Part shown: positions 29,509-42,254 of the stretch, piece after piece
Position numbering within the stretch: the first letter of the stretch is position 1
How the letters are laid out: each line of letters begins with the position of its first letter
Notes under the pieces: generated by a model
Told to the model about the DNA's origin: nothing
The model's input: the letters and a program-made list of their open reading frames with translations, nothing else
Database searches by the model: none
NCBI RefSeq assembly: GCF_963678635.1
Contig: NC_087066.1
Coordinates: 23,655,996 to 23,719,995 of the forward strand
Direction of reading: 5' to 3'
Origin: Symsagittifera roscoffensis
Lineage: Eukaryota; Xenacoelomorpha; Acoela; Convolutidae
DNA length: 64,000 nucleotides
Made by a program: the position numbers and the translations under genes

Positions 29509-30792
29509 GTGCCACCAACAACCAAGCTAACTAATACTACATCATCTACACTCCGAACAGTTCTCTCTACAGTAGCAAGGGTTTTCGACCCCTTAGGCAT
29601 CCTAGCGCCGTTTGTCATAAAACTCAAAATTTTTCTGCAAAATTTATGGAAGTCTGGTATCTCTTGGGACGAAACCGTGCCTAGTGACGTTGTTCCGATA
29701 ATTGACAAATGGGTCGACCAATGCAAACAAGTACCCCCTGTTAGGCTGCCGCGCTTACTTGGTCCACAGCTGTCACCTAGTGATATACAGCTTCATGTTT
29801 TCTGCGACGCGTCGCAAGGCGCAATGGCTACGTGTATCTACATCCGAACTGCTTGTAGCTCTGGCATACATGCTACTTTGTTGATTGGCAGAACAAAGGT
29901 AGCACCACTGAATCAAGAGAGCATTCCTAAACTGGAATTACAAGCCGCCCTTATGGGTGCTCGGCTATGCAAGTTCACCACTGATGAAATGCAATTAAAG
30001 CCCCACTCCACTCACTTTTGTACAGATTGCACTACTGTTTTGTCCTGGATCGCATCGATTGGTAAACTGAAAACTTACTGCGCAAACAGAGTTGGTGAAA
30101 TATTTACTTTATGCAAGGCCGAACAATGGAAACACATCCCTGGTAGACTCAACCCAGCAGACAGTGCTACACGGGGAATTGAACTTAAAGACGTAGCAAA
30201 GCTCTGGTTGGATGCACCTCAATTTCTACTCAACAATGAGCTTGTTTGGGGGAACAACGAAATAATGGAACAAAGTAATGCTACAACGGTTAGCCCCTCA
30301 ACTACACCCTTAATCGATTCTTCCAGATTTTCAGACTGGTTTCGATTAGTTCGGGTCACAGCTCGGGTTATAGTTTCTGTCGATACACTGAAGAGAAATG
30401 GTAAACGTTCTACCACTATGGAAGACCTAGAAAAAGCTAAGCTCCTCCTTTATCAACAATCCAAGCAGGAAACTTTTGGTGACACCTACAACCAACTACG
30501 AACCAAGCAGCAAGTTGAAAACAAAGACAAACTGCAACAGCTGTCACCTTTTCTCGACAACGGTATTATTCGCGCCCGAGGACGACTACGAAACTCACCT
30601 TTACCAGACGCAACAAAGCATCCAATAATTTTTAACGCAAAGGACCCAACTGTGCGCATGATGATCGAGAGCGCTCAACGCCGCTGCATGCATCACGTCA
30701 TTGAGTACATTCGCAACTACCTGCAACAAAGTTTTGTCATCATTGGGCTCCGAAAAACACTCAGACAGATAAGACATAACTGCTTTCTTTGA
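29509..30792 (+). CDS. BEL/Pao polymerase, thumb, RNase H and integrase head
   Basis: 427 codons without a stop. The Pao signature TVARVFDPLGILAPFVIKLK is at residues ~21-40, followed by WDETVP. RNase H comes next (LHVFCDASQGAMATCIYIRT, then LELQAALMGARL, then CTDCTTVLSWI). The part after ~330 is the start of integrase (LSPFLDNGIIRARGRLRNS, then HVIEYIRNYLQQSFVIIGLR). The long open frame suggests the copy is not very old. The frame lacks its own ATG (the first codon is not ATG), as expected for an internal part of a polyprotein. Confidence 0.75.
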   Translation: MPPTTKLTNTTSSTLRTVLSTVARVFDPLGILAPFVIKLKIFLQNLWKSGISWDETVPSDVVPIIDKWVDQCKQVPPVRLPRLLGPQLSPSDIQLHVFCDASQGAMATCIYIRTACSSGIHATLLIGRTKVAPLNQESIPKLELQAALMGARLCKFTTDEMQLKPHSTHFCTDCTTVLSWIASIGKLKTYCANRVGEIFTLCKAEQWKHIPGRLNPADSATRGIELKDVAKLWLDAPQFLLNNELVWGNNEIMEQSNATTVSPSTTPLIDSSRFSDWFRLVRVTARVIVSVDTLKRNGKRSTTMEDLEKAKLLLYQQSKQETFGDTYNQLRTKQQVENKDKLQQLSPFLDNGIIRARGRLRNSPLPDATKHPIIFNAKDPTVRMMIESAQRRCMHHVIEYIRNYLQQSFVIIGLRKTLRQIRHNCFL

Positions 30793-31796
30793 AGAAGATT
30801 CCATGGCAAAGGGCTACAGCCACTCATGGTCGACTTGCCGCCAACTCGTTTCGACGATCCGTCTGACGACCCATTTCCGTTCAAAAACACAGGAATTGAC
30901 TATATCGGGCCATTCTACATAGCAACAAAGGATACAACTGAAAAAAAGCTATATTTGGCTCTTCACATGCCTCTCTACTCGCGCAATTCACCTGGAATCA
31001 ACAGAGAACCGTACTACGAACAACTGTATAACGGCAATTAGACGTTTCATTGCTAGGAGAGGCACACCTAAGCTTTTAATCTCCGACAACGCTACTTACT
31101 TCGTCGGCGCGCATAAACAACTACGCTCAAAACCAATCAACTTCAACGAAACCACCCTAACTTAAACGCTACAAATCCACAATGTTGAATGGCGCCTAAA
31201 TCCTCCGGCTGCCCCCCATTTTGGCGGCGTGTGGGAGCGACTCGTCTCATTGATAAAGAGCATTCTTACTAAATCTCGGCTCTCATCGACTATCAAGAGA
31301 TCTATTTGCTACTATCGTAGCCGAGACCGAGGCAATCCTCAACTCACGTCCGCTAACTCATGTCAGTAGTGACCTTGACGACGACCTTCCACTGACAACC
31401 AACCACTTCTTAATGGGTCGTCCATTCGTCTGCGCTCCAGCAGCAGCCTTCTACGAAGCATCTACCAGTAAACTGTCCAACAAGTCCTGGAATCGAGCAA
31501 AAGATAGACTTGACAGCTTCTAGAGGCTTCTACTTAAAGAGTACGCTCCGACTCTCGTCAGAAGGACTAAATGGACGCAACCCGAGGAACCACTCAAAAA
31601 AGATGAATTTGTGTGGATTTTTGAGGACCTTACACCACGAGGTATCTGGCCACTGGGTCGAGTGTTAGAAGTTTTTACCGGCTCGGATGGCATCGCGCGC
31701 TCGTTTAAACTGAAAACAGCCCTAGGTACTTTAACGAGACTAGCGGTGAGACTTGCCCTCGTATCCCCAAAAAAAGAAGATTTAAGACCACTTTAA
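30793..31796 (+). pseudogene. BEL/Pao integrase core and C-terminal domain
   Basis: After a TGA, FKNTGIDYIGPFYI (first Asp) lies in the 30,826-31,041 frame. LISDNATYFVGAHKQL (second Asp) and [20 protein letters not shown] (Glu) follow in other frames. The last frame (from ~31,560) has FVWIFEDLTPRGIWPLGRVL and FKLKTALGTLTRLAVRLALV, the BEL C-terminal domain, ending TAA 31,794-31,796. Several frame changes and stops make it non-functional. Confidence 0.7.
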
Positions 31797-32001
31797 TTGT
31801 ACTACAACAACAACAACAAAAAAAACTTGGCTCAACTCCTTTCCATTCGGTTCCAAATAAGATCTCCCTGCCCCGAGGATATTCATGACATGAATTGTCT
31901 CACATTAATTATAGAAAAATGCGGCAAAATTTTTTAATAATAACATTATTTGTTCCAAATTAATGAGTACTAAATTTGACTTCAACAAAATGACTTTTAA
32001 G

Positions 32002-33580
32002 ACATGTTCATCAAATTGTCTTGAATATGAACTAAATTGTTAAAAAAGCATCCCTGTTATTTATAAGCCCCTGAGTGAAAGTTCAAAATAAAACTTTTTG
32101 CAACTTTCGAAAAATAAGTACGAGGAAACTTCATCGTTACAAAGACACTTTTTTATAATTTTAAAAAAATCAACAAAAACTCAAGCAGTGAAAGACAAGC
32201 TAAAAATAAGTTTTCTGGAAAGATGAAGAAAGAAAGAGTTTGTTTTTTTGTTTTTCCGTAAATGTGATTTAATTTCAACTTGTAACATCAAAAAAAAACA
32301 TATACACAAAATGGAGAGTGTAGATAACAGAGAAGCTTGTGTAATCAGAATCTACCCATAATTGGATTTCAAACTATGAAAAAACAATCAATAAAAGAGG
32401 GAAAAAACTTTTTCAACTATCTCAACTTTTCCTAACTGAGAAAAAACCAAACCAAAAACGATGAGCTATCTATGGTTCTTAAGGTACAGCTAAAAATTTT
32501 GTACTTAATTTAACCATACCATTCATAATTAAAAGAAAATCATGAAAATTTGAAACAAAAATTGCAATTTTTCCGAAAACTAAGCAGATTTGGAACGTCA
32601 TACTTTGCGCCTTAACTATTGTCCCCGTGGAGTAAAAATTCAAGCAATTATTTGGTCTTCTCGCGAAAATTAATCAGAAGTTGATTTTGTTAGCCCATGA
32701 TTTCCTAAAATGTATAAAATCTAATAGTGAGGGCAACCGGTAGCGTTCGTTTTGTACTTAGTGAGTAAAAATTAATCGACCTTATTCTATTTTCTTGAAG
32801 AATGTTGAAAAGTTTTGTTATCCGATAAGTAAAAGGTTGTTTTTCTACCTGGGATTTTATTTACTGCATTTTAAACCTTTTTTTGGATTTTCTGTTTGTT
32901 TTCTGATTAAAAGAACTATCGAAATAAAAAAAATGACGAAGAAAAATTTTAATGAAAATTGGATAGCGATCTCAGTAAAAACTCCAAAAATAGGTTAATG
33001 AACAGTTCGTGTATTGTCTAAATTTTGTTTATTCAAAACATATCAGAAATGCATTCGTATTTTTTTGAAAGAAATCAACCGGATAATCTTTTTCTGTAGA
33101 ACACAAAGCAGTTGTAAAGCACTCTAGCCTGTGCTATTATAGACTAAGCTTCCGTTTTGGATAATAAAGCTACTGTTTGACTCAAAGTGAATTCACAAAA
33201 CAGAGCTAGGCACGTAATGCCCTGCCTTGGCAACTATTCTACATTGCTTTTGGAACTTGTTTTTATTAAAATCAATGGGATAAGATTATTTTAGTTTGTA
33301 ATCAGTGCCTAAGAATTGAATTTCAATTTATGGCGTTTATACAACATTGTGTCATTAAAACCGCTTTTCCTCGTAAAATTAACTTTTTTTTCCATATTAA
33401 ATGAAAGATGAAAGTCTATTAGCAGCAGCCAATTGCTATCAAAGTGCTATCAAAGTTGATTGATCTGCAAACGAACATGCATTCGAAGTTTTGACCATGA
33501 GCGGCATATCATTAACATATGAATGGGAAAAAAAAGTGAACCTAAAATGGATATTTGCAGTACGCCGAAGTCTACATTTC
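32002..33580. other. Intergenic, no gene seen
   Basis: AT-rich. Short frames, for example 32,795-32,998, are hydrophobic/lysine-rich by composition only. Confidence 0.35.
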
Positions 33581-34427
33581 TCGAAAACGACTTTATCATA
33601 GATAATGCAACGCATCTTATTTATCGTATCTTACAATGCGTTACTTGCCATTCGTCAGAAAATTCGAATCTATTGGTGAAACTTACCAACTAGCCCGTTT
33701 TTTTGTAGCTTCCCTAATCAAGTTTGATGATTGAGTGTTTCGAATGCTTTTCTTTCGAGATCAAGAAAAACTGAAAAAATTATTGATTTTTGAAAAATGC
33801 ACGTTTTCTGTTACTTCGGTTTATCCATCAAAAGTGCTATGTTTCCTTCTTTATCCGAATTATTCACAAAAAAATTAAATGGCGTGCTCTAAGTAACCAT
33901 AAAATCTGTTGAACATTACCCGTCCGGATATTTTTCTTAAAAACATCCTTAAAAGTATTGGCCAATTTTCATACCTAGCTTATATGCGTCTTTCTGAAAA
34001 GACATAATTTTAGCTTTGGCAAGTTGTGTTCAAAAAGTAGCTTACTTGATGGAAGCGTTGATTAGAATTGTTACACTTAGTGCAATCGAGTAAAAAGTTG
34101 AAATTGAGTAAAACCTTTCAACGCACTAGCTTTTAAAATATTTTTATGTATCTCGTCTAGTCCTGTTGAAGCTTTTGATTTTCGCGCACATAGGGTGGTT
34201 TCAATTCTATAATCAGTCAATGTTCTTAATAATTTTGAGAAGCTATGCTTCGTGACTTCTATTTCTGGTAGAGGTGACCAAGTATTTCGCAGCAATTTAT
34301 TTGCAAATTGCGCAAAAACTTTTTTGAAATCACTTGCAATTGGTACTGAGTCAGTATGCCTTTCAAAGTTTTCTGCTATGATATCACTGACATCGACTGT
34401 TTCGGTTGAAGCTTGACTCGAGCACAA
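33581..34427 (-). pseudogene. Non-LTR (LINE) reverse transcriptase remnant
   Basis: On the minus strand the frame 34,427-34,077 contains FSKLLRTLTDYRIETT and KSKASTGLDEIHKNILKASA, the 'K-x-x-(G/D)xDxI-x-x-x-xLK' region before RT motif 1 of LINEs. Further along (decreasing coordinates) stop-broken frames read LFNQSLH, then YENWPILL-like, and FLDLERKAFETLNHQ-like text near 33,750, which match the 'vFLDL-x-KAFDtv-H' palm motif. Family (CR1/jockey/RTE) undetermined. Confidence 0.6.
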
Positions 34428-34823
34428 CCCTCTTGATCACCTCAAAATTGCTCAAGCACTTGGAAATGGTCGAGCACATTATTTGTGGTTGAGAAAGTAG
34501 AAAGTTATCTGATTTGGGTGGAGCACGGACGAGCATATTTTTTCGTCGAGTACGGTTAAAAACATTTTTTGCTTGGACCTAGCACATTTTGTTTTCGGCT
34601 GAGCACAGTCGAAACATATTTTGCGTAGATCGATCGCGGTCGAGCACATACTTTTTGGTCGAGCATGGTAGAAGCTTATCTTGTTTGGGTTGAGCATGGT
34701 CGATCACATTTGTTCCGAGCACGGCGGAAACGTACCGATTTACGGTCGAGACGGTCGAAACATACCGATTTTTGGTCCAGACAGTCGAAACATCAGTGAA
34801 CACCTCAACCCGGGTTGACTTAC
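34428..34823. repeat. Degenerate GGTCGAGCAC repeat, part of a foldback family
   Basis: About ten imperfect 30-45-bp units of (T)GGTCGAGCACGG / GTCGAAACATACCGATTT type. The right end ACCTCAACCCGGGTTGAC is close to the terminal sequence of the element at 50,211-51,097 (GGGCTGAGGTCCGTGACTCA when reversed). The left end adjoins the LINE remnant and is unclear. Confidence 0.55.
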
Positions 34824-35771
34824 AATTCTCCTATTTTAAAATTTTGGGGTTCTTGTCACATGGAAGATTTTGAATACACTTCGATCATTGAAATATTTTG
34901 TCCGGACGAACGTTTGGTATCACGATACGCATTTTCATTTAGCTCAGATGTTTTCAGCTGTGACTCAAATAGTCCTGATTGGTTCAATAATCAGACTTGT
35001 AATACAATACAATTTTGATTTTCTAACTGATATAGCTGATTTGTTTCTAACACCGCGAGCAGAAACAAAACATTTAGTAATTAATTATGTACAAGTTAGA
35101 ATTGTAATCTAATCAGTATTTGTAGAGAAGAAATTTCAATCGCCTTTCTCATTTACTCCCCTAATCATCTTTGGGTTTTAATTACTCGAATGCAAACTTA
35201 TTCCACCCAAAAACCGGGTTACCGCAGTTTCAGTTTTGCAAAAAGTTAATTTTGCAAACTATTATTAGCCTCGAATCATTTGATGGTAGCAAAACTGGCA
35301 GTATTCATTTTACCTTGATCAAATTCATTTTAAAAAAGGCTCAGTTTTTCTATTAGGCTTTAAAAAAATTGGAGGCCAAAATTATTTTGAAAATATATTT
35401 ATAAAAATCCGAATTGCGATAAAAATTATAATCTCAAATACTTTTCAAAATATTCATCCAGTTTTATTCATTCTTGTTTTTCACTGATCATGGCTTGTTT
35501 TGATTAGAACACAGAATGATTTAATATTAATTTCCACAGCATAAAAAGAATTTCTTGCACATGCCTTGCATGCCTTACCTTGTTTGAGCTCTACGATCTT
35601 TGACTTCGGAAATTGCCAATAAACTTTCACTTTTATTGTGGCAAAAAAAAGAGAACGATACTGGTAAGTGGATCAAGTTTGCTCACGTTGAGTCTCTGCT
35701 TGCACATAAACGGATGAAAAAAAGTAAAGCAACCAAATGAATTTAAAAACTCAAAAAGTATATCTTTTTTG
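34824..35771. other. Intergenic, no gene seen
   Basis: Frames of 60-80 codons have no family support. Confidence 0.3.
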
Positions 35772-36897
35772 CCAGTATCCCGGGATGACCAAAAATACTA
35801 GTCATACAATTTCCATATATGGAAAAATGCTAGTCATACACTTTCCATACAATTCCATACGTACAGAAAATTGCATGAAAGTCTATGATTAGTATTTTTT
35901 CATATATGGAAATTTTATGACTAGCATTTTTCCATAAATCAAAAATGTTGATTTTTTACCTTTTAATTTCTCAAATTTTTTTGGTTGTGTTGGTAACCGA
36001 ACACAAATGACATAAACCTTGATTACTCAAACGTAGTAACCGACGGTTTGGCTGCCTCGCTTTAAAAATGCATTGGAAACAGCCTGATATGTGTTACTTC
36101 TGTCTCAGACAAATAACATAACGAAAGTAATGAACTTATAAATTTTGGCAATAATTTTCAAAGATGATTATTTCTAAAATTTGAATTTTTAAATTACCAG
36201 ACATTGATCAAGGCATACAAAAACATGTCATACAAAAGAAAGAGGAGTTTTAAGCGTTTTTGAAAAAAGTTATGAAGAGAAAAGGAAAAAAATCCAATAT
36301 TAGTATATCCAGGAGTACGTTATACACACAAAAAATTAAATTTTGCATGCAATTTTTTTTTTCAAAAAATGTTTGTTTGAATACAAAAATCAATTTGCGG
36401 TTAAAAAAACGAAAAAAATTTTGGAGGCAATTTCAAAAATACTTTGTTGTCGCCATCAAAAAAATGCTAGTCATACAATTTCGATATATGGAAATTGTAT
36501 GACAAGTGTTTTTTTTTTCAGAAAACAAAAATATAAAAAAAGTCAAAGTTTTCAGTCATAGAAGCCCAAAAAACGCTTAAATGATTTGCCAGCAGTTGAA
36601 TTGATTGCTCAAAGCTTTTTTTTTCACAAAAAAAATTTGTAAAAAAAATTCTAATCATACAATTTCCATATATGAAAATTGTATGGTTAGCAATTTTTTT
36701 CATACCATTTTTTTCCTTTTTTTATGAAGAGACACCAATATCGATACCAAAACAACTATAAAATACCTTTGAAATTCGATTAAATTCATTCTGCAAAAAT
36801 GTATGAAATTTGTATGACTAGCATTTTTCCATAGACTAAGTGTATGAAATTGTATGATAAGCATTTTCGGTATATGGAGGTCAACCCGAGATACTGG
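35772..36897. mobile_element. Palindrome-rich MITE-like element with 19-bp TIRs
   Basis: Left end CCAGTATCCCGGGATGACC and right end GGTCAACCCGAGATACTGG match as inverted repeats with two mismatches. The interior holds many copies of an inverted motif around CATACAATTTCCATATATGG, for example the near-perfect palindrome at 36,652-36,689. No protein is encoded. A related copy lies at 41,295-42,254. No target-site duplication was established. Confidence 0.7.
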
Positions 36898-39525
36898 AGA
36901 AAAAAGTAAGGTAACTACAAACGTTATGCAAAAAATGAGAATAACTCTTCAAAAACACATTGCAAATTCAAAACTACTATGTTCATTTTCCGCGGAGACT
37001 GTAATTTGCCTATTTTTTTGAGAAAATTACAAAAAAAAGTGAGCAAATTTCGAAAACAAACAACAAATACCGTTTTTTGAAACTCTTATTGAAATTTCAG
37101 TTTTTGTAGAACAATTTTAAAAGAGCATAAGAAAATATCAAAAGTTACATTTCTCAAAAAAAAAGATTTTTTTTTCAGTTTCAATTGATTTAGTCAAAAC
37201 AAAGTGCTCAAAACGCGATGTTTTTACCCGAAAAATGAAAATCTTCGATGATCACAGGGTTTCATAGAAAACCAATTTGGCTTTTGAATCTTATTTGGTT
37301 GCAATATTTTTTCCACTTTAGTTCTCTTCTTTCTGATCATTTGATCTATCTTTTTGATACTCAATTTTAATTCTAAAAACTGGAAGAGAAAAACAAATCA
37401 ACTAGTTTTTTTTACAAATAAAACAAAAGAAAATTATTTGCTTATAGTATAGACTATTTTGAAAACTTTTAATTCAGTTCTAGCCTCAAACCACTAGTTA
37501 ACTGCATTTTTTGTGGTGCATACAGGGATTAATTTAAAATACAAAATTATTTAAAATACAAAAAAAAACCAAAAGTTTTATCAGCATATTCTTGTAAACA
37601 GTAATATAAAAAAAGTATTTTAAATTAACATTAACATGCATCTTTTGTTGAACTGCATCACTATGAAGAGTGATTCTTTCTTGTAAACTCGTCTTAAAAT
37701 CAGTTTTTCTTAAACCTGTTTTCCTTTACAGTGAGAATTTTTTCAAAATTCAAAATATCGATCGAATTATGACTGAACAAATTTTTTATAACTCCACCTT
37801 ATCTGACGTTTTTTTTTAACCTGATGTGAAAACTCGCCCGAAAAAAAAACAAAAAACATTCGAAGAAGAAAAATATTCTGGAAAAAAAGTAACGCAACCA
37901 AATAAATTCAAAACTCAATTAATTTCAAAACCCAAACGAAACTTTGGATCATAAAATAGGTTCATTTCTTGTGTAAAAACAAAACGTTAAAAACTTATTT
38001 TTGTCTGATTCATGAACTGAAACCAAAAAAAGTTGAAATTTGACAGACAGTGAGCCCCTTACATCGAAGGAACAAATTTGATACATTTTGATGTCCGGAC
38101 AAAATCAGTAAGTACAGAAGAAAAAAAATTCATTTCACTTTTTGAGAGACGCGCTTTCACTTTACCTTTTTTTCGCTCGCTTTAGAAAATTTTACAACAA
38201 TTGCTATAAGTTTTTCAATAAGAGCCTTGAACAATGAGCTTATTTTAGTTTTTTTTTTAAGTTTCTCAAATTTGTTGTAATTTTCTCTGACAAAAACTAG
38301 GTATATCACTATCTAGTGGCAAATACTATTCATTGTTGTACCCTAATTATTTGTGTTTTCAAAACTTTCTCTCATTTTTTTGTTTTTACTTTCTCTAGTT
38401 GCGCTACTTTTTTTCTCCATTATAACTCATTCGAATAAACAGTATCTGTTCACATCTTGGTTGAAGCAAAATATCTAATTTGATTCATTGTTTTTTTGAA
38501 ACTCTTAAATCTGGCTTTTTTAATGGTTTTTCGATTGAAAACGTATCTAGAACTGAATCTCAGTCAAAACTAAAGATAAAAGTAACAAGTTATCTTGGTA
38601 TATTCAGGGGCTTTTTGGGCTAATAAATTGCTATATTTATGTGAAGATGTAGCAAAGGTTTGTTCCTGAGGTGAGTTTTTGAAAAATCAGTAAAAAATTA
38701 TCAAAGTTTACACGAGATTTGATTATATATTTTGATGGCCGGTCTAAGAGAAGAATGATCGAAGAGCAGAGCAAGCCCAAAAAAATCAGATCACGGCATT
38801 AGTTTCCAAATGTAAATGAAACTCGAACAGTTCACGCGTTTATCCGGCACCAATCGCATTGTTTGTGCAGTTAGAATTTTTACCAATTACAAAATATGTG
38901 TATGGACATGGTTTTTTTTTGGTCAAGCCTTAGCTCTCAAACGGCCGTGACTTTGCGAGAGTGGGACTCCATGCAAAATCTTTCTCAGGGCTAGCACACG
39001 GCAAAACTTGAAAAACGCGGGGTGAAAAAGTGGAATGCCAATTCGAGCTTTGGTTAGTTTTTTTTTCTGCCCTTGGACCCGTTCTGCTCTCGAATCTTTC
39101 TTCTCAGTGTAACCATTCGAAAAAATTTAGACTTAATTCAAAATATGAGATATTTTTTTACTACAATATAAACTAAATCCTCGTTTCTCGGTTCTCTGTA
39201 AAATTATAGTTTGCCGTTGTATATTTAGCAATGAAAAATTGTTGTCCACATTTTGAAACAGCTTTTTCTTGTGAAAATAATAGATTGAAACTAAAAGCTT
39301 GGCGTGGAATTTGATCTAGATTGTTCAATAAAATGAATATGTTATTTTGCACTCTAAATAAACCTATATGATTTTTTAAAGATGATGAACAATTGGTATA
39401 AACTTAAGTAACCAAATTAATCCAAATAGGTTTTTTCCAATTTTCAAATAAACCTTACCTTAATGCTCAACAATTTTTTTCAGTTTTGATATTTGAAAAT
39501 TATGGGTCGATCTGAAGTTTAAATG
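36898..39525. other. Intergenic, no gene seen
   Basis: Long AT-rich stretch without supported coding. Around 38,730-38,830 a slightly less AT-rich segment (GATGGCCGGTCTAAGAGAAG) has no clear frame or splice context. Confidence 0.35.
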
Positions 39526-39580
39526 AGAAAAAGACTGCTCGTATCAGGGCAAAGAATTGAATGTTCCGACTGCTTTGTAA
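39526..39580 (+). repeat. Family A start fragment
   Basis: AAGACTGCTCGTATCAGGGC followed by GAATGTTCCGACTGC, as in the 13.5-15 kb array. A weaker copy (CTGTTCGTATCATGGC ... CATTCCGAC) lies at 40,455-40,500. Confidence 0.5.
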
Positions 39581-41294
39581 GCTTAATGGAAATGGGTTCG
39601 CTTTAAAAGATATTAGGTAAAATGATTTTTAAAAAGGATTAAAAAAATTATAGTGGTCATCAGTAATCATTTTGTCTGCTGAATTTTTGTGAATAAGGAA
39701 ACCGGATCCAAGAAAATTTTTCAAGCTAACTTATATAATATTTTAAAAAATTTTAAAATTTTTTGTCATTTTCTATTTGATTTTTCATAAGCTGGAATGC
39801 TGTTTTAAAAACTTTTTTTATGGATTCTCAAATCTTGATAAAAGTTGATGGCATCAAAAATGAACATTTTCATTGATTATTTATCAGCGATTGTTGAGAT
39901 GATAATCTAAAACCATCTCATTATATCAAACTTCGGTAAGGGCTTGTTTATCGACTTAAATTTGTAGTGTCACTTATGTTTGTATACTTATGACCACTTT
40001 TCATGTTGATGATTGAGATAACGCAAATTTGCTACAATGGTAAAAATTGTTGAGCAAAAGCAGCCTATTGTCAAAAACTAATAAGCCATAGCATAATCAG
40101 TGATCAAACACTGTTTTTACAACTCGAAGTAATGACATTTCTGCTAAAAGTGTGGTATAATTAAACTAAGCTCACTTGAAATGACATCTGGTATTGAATT
40201 TTCAGATCTGGAAATGGTTCTTCGAGCCCTTCAGTCATTAATATGCTGCTTGAATAAATTGTTTACTTTTCTAATATCTTAACTTAACTTCTTTTTTTTG
40301 CATTGAAATGATAAATAATTTATTAATGCCACTTTTCAAATATTATTAGATTTTAAATGCGAAAGGATCCACGAGAAACATCGATATGATACAATTGGAA
40401 CTTCGAAGTTTTAATTGATAAAAAATAACAAACAGCCTTTTCAAAATGAACAAAACTGTTCGTATCATGGCTTAAGCTTGGATGAACATTCCGACTCTCT
40501 CCAAGTGTGTCTGAAATATTTTTTGATTAAACATTTGATTGAAGATGGACCAAGTTAAGAACTTCCAGCCCATCATTTAATTCGGATTACATTTGCTAAG
40601 AAATTCCAATTTAGAACTGCTTGGGGGGATGTTATTTTGTCCAAAAATACAACAATGGCTCAATCTAACTATTTCCTCCCTGTTTTTACAATTTTCTAAA
40701 TGTTTGTTTTGTTACAGACACTTAATCCCAATTGAAAAAAGTATCACGTCGAAAACAATTTCAACGTTTGTGAAGTACTTTTCGCATACAAAAATATCAA
40801 TTACCGGTCGCCGTGCAAATTGCACAGCAAAACTTTACCACAGTGAATGAAGTAAAGATATTCGAAAGAAATGATTTTATTTTTCCGAAAGAGAGCAATG
40901 GAGTTATTTTAATGGAAGACATATTAGCTACATATGCGTAAATTCAAAAAAGGTAAATCGAAAGTTCAAGTTCAATTTTTTTTATATATAAAACAGGAAA
41001 TTTAAGATCAATTTTTTCAGAAGCTTTGACGCTTTTTTAGTTTCTCTTTGAAACCCAAAAATGATCAGTAGGGCTGCAATATGATACAATTTAAGACCCT
41101 GTCAGTTTATGTTTTCTTAGAGGTATCCAAAATATGGGGGAAAAACACTTAAATTTGGGCGGAAACACCCATAGTATCTCCATAGAACTAACTGATCTGT
41201 GTGCTAGTAAAGTGTTTTCAAAATGCAAAGGCACGGAGAAGATTTAATACGGTCTTTGAAAAGGTCTTAGCAGAAATCATTTCGTTAAAAGATA
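39581..41294. other. Intergenic, no gene seen
   Basis: Only short unsupported frames. Confidence 0.35.
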
Positions 41295-42254
41295 ATCCCG
41301 GGTTGACCAAAACTTGTTATCATACAATTTCCATATATGAAAAACTTTTTACCATACAATTCCATACAATTCCATACGTGTAGAAAATTGTATGAACTCT
41401 CTATGTTAAACATTTTTTCATATATGAAAATTGTATGATAAGTATTTTTGCATAAACCAAAAATTTGATTTTTTTCTTATTTCATTTCTGAAAAACTTTG
41501 GGTAGTGTTCGTAACCGAACGCGAGTGACAAAGACCTTGGTTTACTCAAAGCACCAAAGGTTGGACGGTCTTCCACAAAATATATAATGAAAGTAACGAA
41601 CTTTTAAATTTTGGCAAAAATTTTTAAACATGATAATTTTCAAAGTTTCAGTTTTTGATTATTCATGGATTGATCTAGGGATACATAAACACGCCTTACA
41701 AAATAAGGAAGCGTTTTGAGCGCTTTGAAAAAAAGCTGCAGAGAAATTGAAAAAAAAATCCAACTTTTGTGTATCCAGGACTACGTTATGTTATGCACAA
41801 AAAAAATTAAATTTTGCATGCAGAAAATTTTTTTTGGAAAAAGTTTGTTTGTGTACTAAATTCATTCTGCGGTTGGAAAAAAAAATCAAAACATTTTTTG
41901 GGGCAATTTCAAAACTACTTCAATTTGTTTTCAAAAATATTTCAAAACTACTTCAATTTCGAAACTAGTTCAAATTTTTTGGGGCATTTCTAATGTCGCC
42001 ATCAAAAATGCCATTCATACAATTTCCATATATGGGATTTGTATGATGAGCATTTTTTTCAAAAAAAACATAAACAATTTTTTCTTCACTAGACTGTTTT
42101 ATTGGAATGAAAAGCCGCAGAAATTAGTTAATATCTTTTTTTTTCAGTCATTTTATGAAATTGAATGAAAATTTTATGACAAGCAGTTTTCCATACACTT
42201 GATGTATGGATTTGTATGATAAGCATTTTTGGTGTATGGAGGTCAACCCGGGAT
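41295..42254. mobile_element. Second palindrome-rich MITE-like element
   Basis: Left ATCCCGGGTTGACC and right GGTCAACCCGGGAT are a perfect 14-bp inverted repeat; length 960 bp. Interior blocks (CATACAATTTCCATATATG, CCATACAATTCCATACG, GATAAGCATTTTTGGTGTAT) match the 35.8-kb element in order. Confidence 0.7.

Larger units (their letters stand above)
28103..32001 (+). mobile_element. BEL/Pao LTR retrotransposon, degraded
   Basis: Bounded by ~120-bp direct repeats beginning TATTCATGACATGAATTGTC (28,103-28,222 and 31,879-32,001), probably LTR remnants. Between them lie, in order, a protease trace, reverse transcriptase, RNase H and integrase of the BEL/Pao type, interrupted by stops and frame changes. 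Gag is missing. The 5' part is replaced by an inverted copy of the protease region. Confidence 0.75.

Noticed and set aside
38730-38830. Possible exon (FDGRSKRRMIEEQSKPKKIR)
   Set aside because: Open only for a short stretch, with no acceptor/donor pair and no recognised family.
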